Source: Chitinivibrionales bacterium (GTDB lineage: Bacteria > Fibrobacterota > Chitinivibrionia > Chitinivibrionales > WJMI01). From it: a stretch of DNA of 5,558 bases. The translations under genes and the position numbers were made by a program. The stretch lies in contig WJJU01000740.1 of NCBI GenBank assembly GCA_014729595.1, forward strand, positions 1 to 5,558, written 5' to 3'. This document shows positions 1 to 5,558 of the stretch, in pieces. Numbering within the stretch: the first letter of the stretch is position 1; each line of letters opens with the position of its first letter. The notes beneath the pieces were generated by a model. That model was given only the letters and a program-made list of their open reading frames with translations, was not told the DNA's origin and made no database searches.

Positions 1-1803
1 AAAGGATACTCCTCGGAATGCCAAACCGCTGTCCGCCAAAGCCCAATGAATGCCCTCCTTACCCATTCGCCGCCCAAGCCGAACATTTAAACCACCACCA
101 TATTCCGCTCCCTGAAACCGGATGCGACCGGTAGCGCCGAACGAAGACACCGGTCCTTTAACATCAACCGCCAGGGATGCGGTATGGAGTCTCTCGCCCA
201 ATCCCCACGGCATGTCACTCAGAAAATCAAGAACCGGTTGCCCCTCAAGCGATCCACTCAACGAGAGTCGAGGAGCGCCGAATAGGTCATACACCTTGCC
301 GGAAAGTTCGAATCGATGCTCCTCGCCCGGTATTGGCCGCGCATGCAGAGAACCGCCGTCACAACGTACCGCCAGACGAGTACCGCCCAAATCAAGCCCG
401 TGATATCGAAGAGTATCGCCCGACAAAACACCATCGAAACGAATGCTTCGGCCTTCACCTCCCAATGAACCCGCCCAACCAAGATCGCCGTCCAAACCGG
501 GAATAAACACGGACGCCTTACTATACCCCTTTGCCCATATATGATATGACGGCGGCGCATTCTTCCATGACACCTGCCCCTTACCCGATAAACGTAGACG
601 GTCTCCGCCGATCGTGACGGTATCGAAAAGCGCGGTGTCCGCTTTCATTATGCCTTTCGCTTCGGCGCGCGTGATCGCCTCCCCCCCTAAAGAAAAACCG
701 GTTGCGGCCATGCGTATGCCTATGGTTCCGGCACCTCGATCTTTCACCAGCTCGACGGAAACACCTCCGTTGCCCAAAAGCTTTTCTTTGAAAAACCGTG
801 CGGTCGGCGGAAGCAACATAGCGGGATCGACATTTTGACACGAAAACTTCAGACGGCTTTTCCGACGATGCGAGAAATCCCACCCTCCTTCAACGCGGAG
901 CGGTAAGTCACCCAAGCGCGCGGTAATGGAATCGATCAACGCACGCGTTTCGGTCAGAGTAACGGCTAAATCGAATTTATCCAAAGCCGGGCCGACGTTC
1001 TCGATACCCACCTCCCCGTCGCCGATCGTAATCCATCCCGTCGCATCACAATCATCAACCGCCAAGCGTTCCCTGAAGAGAATCTCGCATGCGCCGTCAA
1101 GGACGCCGCCGCTTACCACAAATCTATCCCATTTGATAGGCTTTGAAATGCGCGCCCGCTTCAGACGAAGAGAAATGCGGTGGCGACTGTCATCGTTCGA
1201 CAACACGCCCGAAAGTGAGAGATTCCTCTTGTGCGCCCCCAACGCACCAGCCATTGTAAACGCCACACCGTCCACACTCTCCCTCAATCTTCCATTAAGC
1301 CGTTCCGCCGCCGTGTAAACGCCGCGCCCCGTGTTTACCCGCACAACACCGTCGCGTATGAGAAGATCTTGCATGGGCAATCGTGTCATCTTCTTGGGGG
1401 TGTGTGACGAAGTGGAAAAATCGTCGGCGGCGGCCGGCGTAGACGCGCCGTTCATCGTCATGTCTATTTTGGGATTAAGAAGGATTATGGTACTGATGCC
1501 GCCGGAGATGTCGCCGCGGGTTTGAAGCAACCTACGAAAGGAAAGACCTACTTTAATGTCGCGAACTTTGACGGTGAAGGCACGAAGAGGAATGGAAATG
1601 TGGACATTGGAAAGTAAAAAGGAAAAGAAGCCGACCTTCACTTTCTCTACTTCGAAACTGCCCTCAACCAGCGGCGAAAGATGAGCTTCCAGGGCATTCT
1701 CGATCCGTCCGCTTCTTTCCAAAACCTCAATCGCCCCAAAGAAGGCGATAATGATGATGCAAAGAACGACGGCAAGGACGGCGACCCATCTGCGTGGTTT
1801 CAT
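1..1803 (-). CDS. AsmA/TamB-like envelope protein (3' end cut by window edge)
   Basis: An open frame of 601 codons from ATG at 1803 to the left edge with no stop. The protein starts MKPRR followed by a single hydrophobic segment (about residues 6-24, WVAVLAVVLCIIIIAFFGA), so an inner-membrane anchor with the remainder in the periplasm. After it come a short amphipathic helix and then beta-rich sequence in the style of AsmA/TamB proteins: VEKVKVGFFSFLLSNVHI (52-69), STIILLNPKIDM (104-115), a Ser/Thr/Ala linker (about 119-138), DLLIRDGVVRV (146-156), then many alternating short hydrophobic strands rich in Gly and Asp to residue 601. Known members of this superfamily are long periplasmic beta-groove proteins bridging the two membranes, linked to phospholipid transport and outer-membrane assembly. 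Family placement rests on these motifs and overall texture, not on a search, and I cannot tell AsmA, TamB, YhdP or DUF748-type apart since the diagnostic C-terminus is outside the window. The RBS is GGGGGAG, 4 nt from the ATG. It follows clpC on the same strand after 162 nt. Confidence 0.75.
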   Translation of the reverse strand, partial: MKPRRWVAVLAVVLCIIIIAFFGAIEVLERSGRIENALEAHLSPLVEGSFEVEKVKVGFFSFLLSNVHISIPLRAFTVKVRDIKVGLSFRRLLQTRGDISGGISTIILLNPKIDMTMNGASTPAAADDFSTSSHTPKKMTRLPMQDLLIRDGVVRVNTGRGVYTAAERLNGRLRESVDGVAFTMAGALGAHKRNLSLSGVLSNDDSRHRISLRLKRARISKPIKWDRFVVSGGVLDGACEILFRERLAVDDCDATGWITIGDGEVGIENVGPALDKFDLAVTLTETRALIDSITARLGDLPLRVEGGWDFSHRRKSRLKFSCQNVDPAMLLPPTARFFKEKLLGNGGVSVELVKDRGAGTIGIRMAATGFSLGGEAITRAEAKGIMKADTALFDTVTIGGDRLRLSGKGQVSWKNAPPSYHIWAKGYSKASVFIPGLDGDLGWAGSLGGEGRSIRFDGVLSGDTLRYHGLDLGGTRLAVRCDGGSLHARPIPGEEHRFELSGKVYDLFGAPRLSLSGSLEGQPVLDFLSDMPWGLGERLHTASLAVDVKGPVSSFGATGRIRFQGAEYGGGLNVRLGRRMGKEGIHWALADSGLAFRGVSF

Positions 1804-1862
1804 ACCGCTCCCCCGACAATTCGGGCGGTATCCCACAAAAAAGACGGTCCGGAGAAAGTCAT
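1800..1862 (-). CDS. Possible 20-aa leader ORF overlapping the next start
   Basis: An ATG in the loop of the terminator hairpin (1862) opens a 20-codon frame whose TGA overlaps the ATG of the AsmA/TamB-like gene as ATGA (1800-1803). The peptide begins MTFSGPSFLW and ends IVGGAV; it resembles nothing I know. GGGGGGAG precedes the ATG by one nucleotide, which is too close for good initiation. The frame is open further up to a TTG at 1901 (33 codons), which has GAGGT 9 nt upstream. The arrangement would allow translational coupling, but an ORF this short can arise by chance. Confidence 0.2.
   Translation of the reverse strand: MTFSGPSFLWDTARIVGGAV
1804..1829 (-). promoter_or_regulatory. RBS of AsmA/TamB-like gene inside a hairpin
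   Basis: In minus-strand sense the 26 nt fold as ACCG-CCCGA, loop ATTG, TCGGG, then GGAG, then CGGT, immediately before the ATG at 1803. The 9-nt left arm pairs with TCGGG and CGGT, leaving exactly GGAG (1808-1811), the core of the Shine-Dalgarno, as a 4-nt bulge. The RBS itself is well supported; the structure is a by-eye fold with no energy computed. Confidence 0.5.
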
Positions 1863-1876
1863 ACTCCCCCCGGACC
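1837..1876 (-). terminator. Intrinsic terminator downstream of clpC
   Basis: In minus-strand sense: GGTCCGG, a 17-nt loop, CCGGACC, then GTC and six T's (the A run at 1837-1842). The 7-bp stem is perfect and GC-rich; an alternative fold pairs GGTCCG plus GAG with CTCCGGACC and bulges four G's. It has T's on the minus side only, so it acts on clpC transcription. It ends only 33 nt before the next gene's ATG, leaving no room for a normal promoter between, so the downstream gene needs readthrough or a promoter upstream of or overlapping the hairpin. Confidence 0.7.
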
Positions 1877-1917
1877 ACAAGTCATCAAAAAAACCGATCA
1901 AATCGTGATTACCTCAT

Positions 1918-1942
1918 TCCCGGTTCGGCTTTTCCACCGGGA
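1918..1942 (-). other. Hairpin just after clpC stop
   Basis: A perfect 7-bp stem (TCCCGGT with ACCGGGA) around an 11-nt loop, beginning about 24 nt past the clpC TAG. No T tract follows directly, so it is not a standard intrinsic terminator; it could protect the 3' end of the mcsB-clpC message, or be incidental. Confidence 0.35.
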
Positions 1943-1965
1943 TGCGACTGACCACGGAACGTTCT

Positions 1966-4464
1966 CTAACGATCGGACTTGTGTCCGTGCGAGGTCGACG
2001 CCGTTTCTTTTTCTTCCGCTCTGCCCTTTCGAGGACTTTCCGGTGTCGCCCGCTTAAAAACAAGTTCGTTGTCCGCACATTCCACCTTGATGGTATCTCC
2101 ATCGTGGAATCGATCGTTTAGGAATTCCTCCGCCAGACGATCTTCGACAAGTCGCTGGATCGAACGAGCCAACGGTCGTGCCCCAAGGACGGGATCGAAC
2201 CCTTGTGTAACGATGCAATCTTTAGCCTTGTCGGTAATTTTCAGTGATACGTGACGGTCCTGCAAACGCTCCTGAACTTCGGCCAAGCGGATATCGACAA
2301 TCTTGGCAATCTGTTCTTTACCCAGCGGATTGAACACGATCGTTTCGTCGACACGGTTGAGGAACTCGGGATTGAACAGCCTTTTAAGCTCATCCATCAC
2401 CTTCGCCTTCATCGCCTCGTAGGTGGTCAGTTGCGTTTCTTTACCGAAACCCACTTTCCCGGTTTTCTTCACCTCGCGCGTACCGGCGTTTGAAGTCATG
2501 ATAATTATAGTATTCTTGAAATTAACATGACGCCCATACGCATCCGTCAATACACCGTCATCCAAAATTTGGAGCAAGATGTTGAATACGTCCGGATGAG
2601 CCTTTTCTATTTCGTCGAACAAAATCACCGAATACGGTTTCTTACGAACTTTTTCGGTCAACTGTCCGCCCTCTTCGTATCCGACATACCCCGGAGGTGC
2701 ACCGACCAATCGTGAGACGGCGAATTTCTCCATGTACTCCGACATATCGATTCGCACCAACGCTTCTTCGGTATCGAACAACGACTCCGCAAGCGTCTTT
2801 GCCAGCTCTGTTTTGCCCACTCCCGTAGGCCCAAGAAAGATGAACGAGGCAATAGGACGCTTGATGCTGTGCAAACCGGCGCGGGATCTTCTTATGCTTT
2901 TGGCCACCGCCTCGAGCGCCGGATCCTGGCCGATAACCCGTTTCCTGAGAACGTCTTCCAAATGCAAAAGTTTTTTCGACTCACCTTCTTCGAGACGCGA
3001 CAGAGGAATGCCGGTCATGGTCGCGATAACCTCGATTATCGTATCTTCGTCGACCTCCAACCGCTCCTCCGCCTTTGATTTACGCCAAAGGGCTTTCTTT
3101 TCCAACAGATCGCCTTTGAGCTTGTCCTGCTTGTCACGAAGTTTGGCGGCACGCTCGAACTCCTGCTCACCGACCGCTTTTTCTTTTTCGCGGATTACGT
3201 CGTTAATCTCTTTTTCGACATCTCTGATTTCGGGCGGTATTTCCATGCTCGAAAGCCGTTTCCGGGCCCCCGCCTCATCGATTATGTCAATAGCTTTGTC
3301 CGGCAGAAACCGATCGGAAACATACCGGTCGGACAACCGTACCGCAGCGTCAATCGCTTTGTCGGTATAGCTGACTTTGTGATGCTCCTCGTAATTATGC
3401 CGAAGACCGCGGAGTATTTCGACGGTTTCGTGGACATTGGGCGGATCAACCATGATCTGCTGGAACCGTCGCGCCAACGCGCCGTCCTTTTCGATGTACT
3501 TACGATACTCATCGAGCGTGGTCGCGCCCACGCATTGGATTTCTCCTCGTGAGAGAGCCGGTTTGAAGATATTGGAAGCATCGAGACTTCCCTCGGATCC
3601 GCCGGCTCCCACTATCGTGTGCAGCTCGTCGATGAAAATTATAATGTTGTCGTTCTTTTGCAGCTCGACCATCAAAGCTTTAAGACGTTCCTCGAATTGG
3701 CCACGATATTTGGTCCCCGCAACCATCGAAGCCATGTCGAGGTTTATCACCCGCTTGTTTTCGAGCACCTGCGGGATACTTTTATCAATGATTTTTTGGG
3801 CAAGGCCCTCCACGATCGCCGTTTTTCCGATACCCGGCTCCCCGATAAGGACCGGGTTATTCTTTTTGCGCCTGGACAAAATCTGCACTACGCGCTCAAT
3901 CTCTTTCTCGCGACCAATAACGGGGTCAAGTCTCCCCTCCTTCGCCATTGCCGTCAAATCCCGGCCGAAATGATCCAAGAACGGCGTCTTGCTTTTCTCT
4001 TTCGAAGGCCCGGCGGACTCGCCTCCGCGAAGAACACGACTGATCTCTTCTTTCACCTTGTCGTACTCCAACCCCGAGGCGGCCAAGGCATTCGCGGCCG
4101 CGGATTCAGTGTCTTTCATCAAGGCCAGCAGCAAATGCTCGGTGCCGATATACTTGTGCGACATCGACCGTGCTTCGTTGGCGGCGATCTCCAAGACCTT
4201 CTTGGCCCGCGGCGTAAACGGCAGCATCTGCCCGATAGTCATCTGACCACCCGTCGAAGTGATGGCTTTTTCTATGTTGCCCGAGAGTTCATCCAAATCT
4301 ACGCCCATACTGCGTAAAACCGCTACCGCAACTCCCTCACCCTCCTTGACCAAACCAAGAAGCAAGTGTTCGGTGCCTACGTAATCGTTGCCCAAACGCA
4401 CCGACTCCTCGCGGGCGATCTGCATGACTTTTTTTACTCTGTCCGTAAACATTCCATTAACCAT
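1966..4464 (-). CDS. clpC: ATP-dependent Clp protease ATP-binding subunit ClpC
   Basis: Hexameric AAA+ unfoldase that delivers proteins to ClpP in the cytosol. Complete, 832 aa (Bacillus ClpC is about 810). Domains in order: double Clp N-domain (about 5-147; repeats starting FTDRVKKV and FTPRAKKV, each with a GTEH motif, Glu32 and Glu109); AAA-1 with Walker A GEPGIGKT (208-215), Walker B IIIFIDE (274-280), GATT (313-316) and arginine-finger region ARRF; short coiled-coil M-domain with a UVR motif (about 413-460, FERAAKLRDKQDKL); AAA-2 with Walker A GPTGVGKT (545-552), Walker B VILFDE (613-618), ClpP-docking loop VGFG (671-674), sensor-2 GARPLARSIQR (761-771). The last 25 residues are a charged, Ser/Thr-rich tail. 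The M-domain is of the short ClpC type, not the long ClpB type, and the VGFG loop argues for a ClpP partner. The start at 4464 is chosen for its purine-rich RBS; Met5 (ATG at 4452) is where most homologues' conserved region begins and is the alternative. The neighbouring mcsB supports a pArg-dependent role. Confidence 0.98.
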   Translation of the reverse strand: MVNGMFTDRVKKVMQIAREESVRLGNDYVGTEHLLLGLVKEGEGVAVAVLRSMGVDLDELSGNIEKAITSTGGQMTIGQMLPFTPRAKKVLEIAANEARSMSHKYIGTEHLLLALMKDTESAAANALAASGLEYDKVKEEISRVLRGGESAGPSKEKSKTPFLDHFGRDLTAMAKEGRLDPVIGREKEIERVVQILSRRKKNNPVLIGEPGIGKTAIVEGLAQKIIDKSIPQVLENKRVINLDMASMVAGTKYRGQFEERLKALMVELQKNDNIIIFIDELHTIVGAGGSEGSLDASNIFKPALSRGEIQCVGATTLDEYRKYIEKDGALARRFQQIMVDPPNVHETVEILRGLRHNYEEHHKVSYTDKAIDAAVRLSDRYVSDRFLPDKAIDIIDEAGARKRLSSMEIPPEIRDVEKEINDVIREKEKAVGEQEFERAAKLRDKQDKLKGDLLEKKALWRKSKAEERLEVDEDTIIEVIATMTGIPLSRLEEGESKKLLHLEDVLRKRVIGQDPALEAVAKSIRRSRAGLHSIKRPIASFIFLGPTGVGKTELAKTLAESLFDTEEALVRIDMSEYMEKFAVSRLVGAPPGYVGYEEGGQLTEKVRKKPYSVILFDEIEKAHPDVFNILLQILDDGVLTDAYGRHVNFKNTIIIMTSNAGTREVKKTGKVGFGKETQLTTYEAMKAKVMDELKRLFNPEFLNRVDETIVFNPLGKEQIAKIVDIRLAEVQERLQDRHVSLKITDKAKDCIVTQGFDPVLGARPLARSIQRLVEDRLAEEFLNDRFHDGDTIKVECADNELVFKRATPESPRKGRAEEKETASTSHGHKSDR

Positions 4465-4475
4465 AATAGTTCTAT

Positions 4476-4486
4476 TCCTTCCCTCC
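4476..4486 (-). promoter_or_regulatory. Ribosome binding site of clpC
   Basis: On the minus strand the stretch reads GGAGGGAAGGA. The AAGGA part is 11 nt before the ATG at 4464 and the GGAGGG part 16 nt before it. Both are 12 nt further from the second in-frame ATG at 4452, which favours the upstream start. The 40-nt mcsB-clpC gap has no terminator or convincing promoter, so the two genes are probably co-transcribed. Confidence 0.6.
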
Positions 4487-4504
4487 GTAGATTGCAGGTC
4501 CGGT

Positions 4505-5558
4505 TCATTTTTTCGTCCGACGCGATGGTCGGCTACGCCTGCTCTTGCGGCTCAACATATCGCGAACCAATTCCGCCCGCGCCGCGGCGATTTCATCTTC
4601 GGACATTTCCGAGCCGCGGTAACGCTGAAGGTGGGCCGGCATCGCCATAAGAACCGTTCTATTGATAGTCTCCACTGTTGCATCGCCAAAAACCCCGCAC
4701 TCTACACCGAGACGAAGCGCCGATGCTAAATTAAGCAATTCTCGTACCTGAAGCATTCGTGCGTATTGAAGTATACCGTATGCACGCCACGCCTTGTCCG
4801 TCAACTCCGCCGTAGCCGCCTTTACAATTCTCTCTCTGGCTTCGCGTTCAAACCCGATAACCCGCTCAATCACTCCCTTGGTATTGGCAAGAAACTCACG
4901 CTCATCCGCTCCCATCGTCGCATGATTCGAAAGCTGAAAAAAATTGCCGACGACCTCCGAATGCTCCCCGAAAAAACCGCGCGTCGAAATGCCCATCTGA
5001 CTGGCCCCCTGAAGAACCTGATCGATGGTTTTAGTCAAGACCAGCCCGGGAAGATGCAGCAGAAACGATACCCTTAAGCCCGTCCCCGCATTGGTCGGAC
5101 AGCAAGTTAAAAAACCCAACCGGCTGTCATACGAATACAAAAGCCGTTCGCCCAAACCATCATCCAACGCATCAACACTCTCCCAAAGATCCTCGGCACG
5201 AAGGCCGGCATCCATGCACTGAACCCGAATGTGATCCTCTTCGTTGATCATGATACTCATGCGGCACGAAGAGTCACACGCAACACCACGATCACCCTCC
5301 AACTTGAGCATATCCGGGCTGACGACACGATTCTCAGCTAAAAGCTCTTGCTCCAGTTTTCCCAGAGAATCAAAATTTAGACACTGGAGCCCTTTCGCCG
5401 CCGGAAGCGCCGGCACCGCGGCTGAAACCTCATCGAAAACCGACGATCGCTCAAAAAACGAAGCCCGATACGGGAAGCGGCGACCGGCGAGGTTGCGCGC
5501 CACCCTTACCCTAGTCGAGACAACAATATCGGACTCCGGGCCGTTTCCCGAAAGCCAT
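4505..5558 (-). CDS. mcsB: Protein arginine kinase McsB (5' end cut by window edge)
   Basis: Phosphagen-kinase-fold enzyme that phosphorylates arginine side chains of cytosolic proteins, marking them for ClpC-ClpP. The frame is open to the right edge: 350 residues are visible, ending in TGA at 4505-4507. Numbering from the first complete codon (a Trp that matches W14 of Bacillus McsB), I see GPESDIVVSTRVRVARN (6-22, nucleotide-binding STRVR), NEEDHIR (95-101), GFLTCCPTNAGTGLRVSFL (138-156 region, with the conserved Cys and phosphate-contacting Arg), RGFFGE (193-198) and GNFFQLSNHATMG. By alignment only about 13 residues are missing; a GTG at 5503 is an internal Val inside the conserved motif and not the start. 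Oddities: the RDxxRA allosteric motif reads IAAARA (323-328), the usual ATP-contacting His near 90 appears to be Arg, and the protein ends in a 15-residue Arg/Lys/Ser tail. It lies 40 nt upstream of clpC, the classic operon order. Family assignment is secure; regulation statements are inference. Confidence 0.96.
   Translation of the reverse strand, partial: WLSGNGPESDIVVSTRVRVARNLAGRRFPYRASFFERSSVFDEVSAAVPALPAAKGLQCLNFDSLGKLEQELLAENRVVSPDMLKLEGDRGVACDSSCRMSIMINEEDHIRVQCMDAGLRAEDLWESVDALDDGLGERLLYSYDSRLGFLTCCPTNAGTGLRVSFLLHLPGLVLTKTIDQVLQGASQMGISTRGFFGEHSEVVGNFFQLSNHATMGADEREFLANTKGVIERVIGFEREARERIVKAATAELTDKAWRAYGILQYARMLQVRELLNLASALRLGVECGVFGDATVETINRTVLMAMPAHLQRYRGSEMSEDEIAAARAELVRDMLSRKSRRSRPSRRTKK

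Noticed and set aside
258..883. Two minus-strand frames of 100 aa each (258-560 and 581-883)
   Set aside because: They lie out of frame inside the continuous 601-codon AsmA/TamB-like frame and have biased, Arg-rich composition typical of shifted frames.
1757..1768. Possible lipobox (VVLC) in the N-terminal hydrophobic segment of the AsmA/TamB-like protein
   Set aside because: Leu precedes the Cys where Gly, Ala or Ser is needed, and the hydrophobic stretch continues past the Cys, so it reads as a membrane anchor.
1856..1890. Minus-strand promoter for the AsmA/TamB-like gene (TTGATG, 17 nt, AGTATG)
   Set aside because: The -10 match is poor and the elements overlap the terminator stem; not distinguishable from chance.
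1887..1905. Second terminator candidate: CGAT-TTG-ATCG followed by seven T's on the minus strand
   Set aside because: The stem has only 4 bp with a 3-nt loop and low stability; at most it assists the strong terminator downstream.
3619..4317. Long plus-strand open frame (232 aa) opposite clpC
   Set aside because: It is antisense to the N-domain and AAA-1 of a full-length, motif-complete ClpC and has no recognisable domain; a shadow of clpC codon usage. The same applies to plus-strand frames at 2732-3370 and 3437-3973.
4465..4504. CtsR operator or CIRCE element before clpC
   Set aside because: No tandem heptad repeat of CtsR type and no long inverted repeat of CIRCE type is present in the mcsB-clpC gap; any operon promoter lies right of the window.

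Overview
The window carries three genes, all read from the minus strand, so the gene order in transcription runs from the right edge to the left edge: mcsB (protein arginine kinase, missing only about 13 N-terminal residues) -> clpC (complete Hsp100/ClpC unfoldase, 832 aa) -> a large AsmA/TamB-like envelope protein (601 residues visible, C-terminal part beyond the left edge). The third gene is an uninterrupted reading frame of 601 codons that runs off position 1.

Organism: McsB and a ClpC with a UVR-type middle domain are best known from Firmicutes, but an AsmA/TamB-like protein implies an outer membrane. Together with moderate GC this suggests a diderm lineage outside the Proteobacteria that has the McsB-ClpC pair (for example the wider Fibrobacteres-Chlorobi-Bacteroidetes neighbourhood or a related candidate phylum). 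This is an inference from gene content; no marker gene fixes the taxon.

Layout: 4505-5558 mcsB; 4465-4504 a 40-nt gap with the clpC ribosome binding site; 1966-4464 clpC; 1804-1965 a 162-nt spacer with a hairpin, a good intrinsic terminator and a second hairpin over the next gene's Shine-Dalgarno; 1-1803 the AsmA/TamB-like gene. No RNA genes, mobile elements, CRISPR arrays or long repeats were seen.

Function: in the established Gram-positive model McsB phosphorylates arginines on damaged proteins and the ClpC N-domain recognises phospho-arginine (pArg) and feeds substrates to ClpP. Here the McsB nucleotide-binding motifs and both ClpC pArg-docking glutamates are kept, but the McsB C-terminal pArg-sensing motif (RDxxRA in Bacillus) reads IAAARA, suggesting the writer and reader work without that feedback. 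The clpC/AsmA-like spacer is the other point of interest: a terminator, a possible tiny leader ORF whose stop overlaps the next ATG, and a hairpin that bulges out the Shine-Dalgarno.
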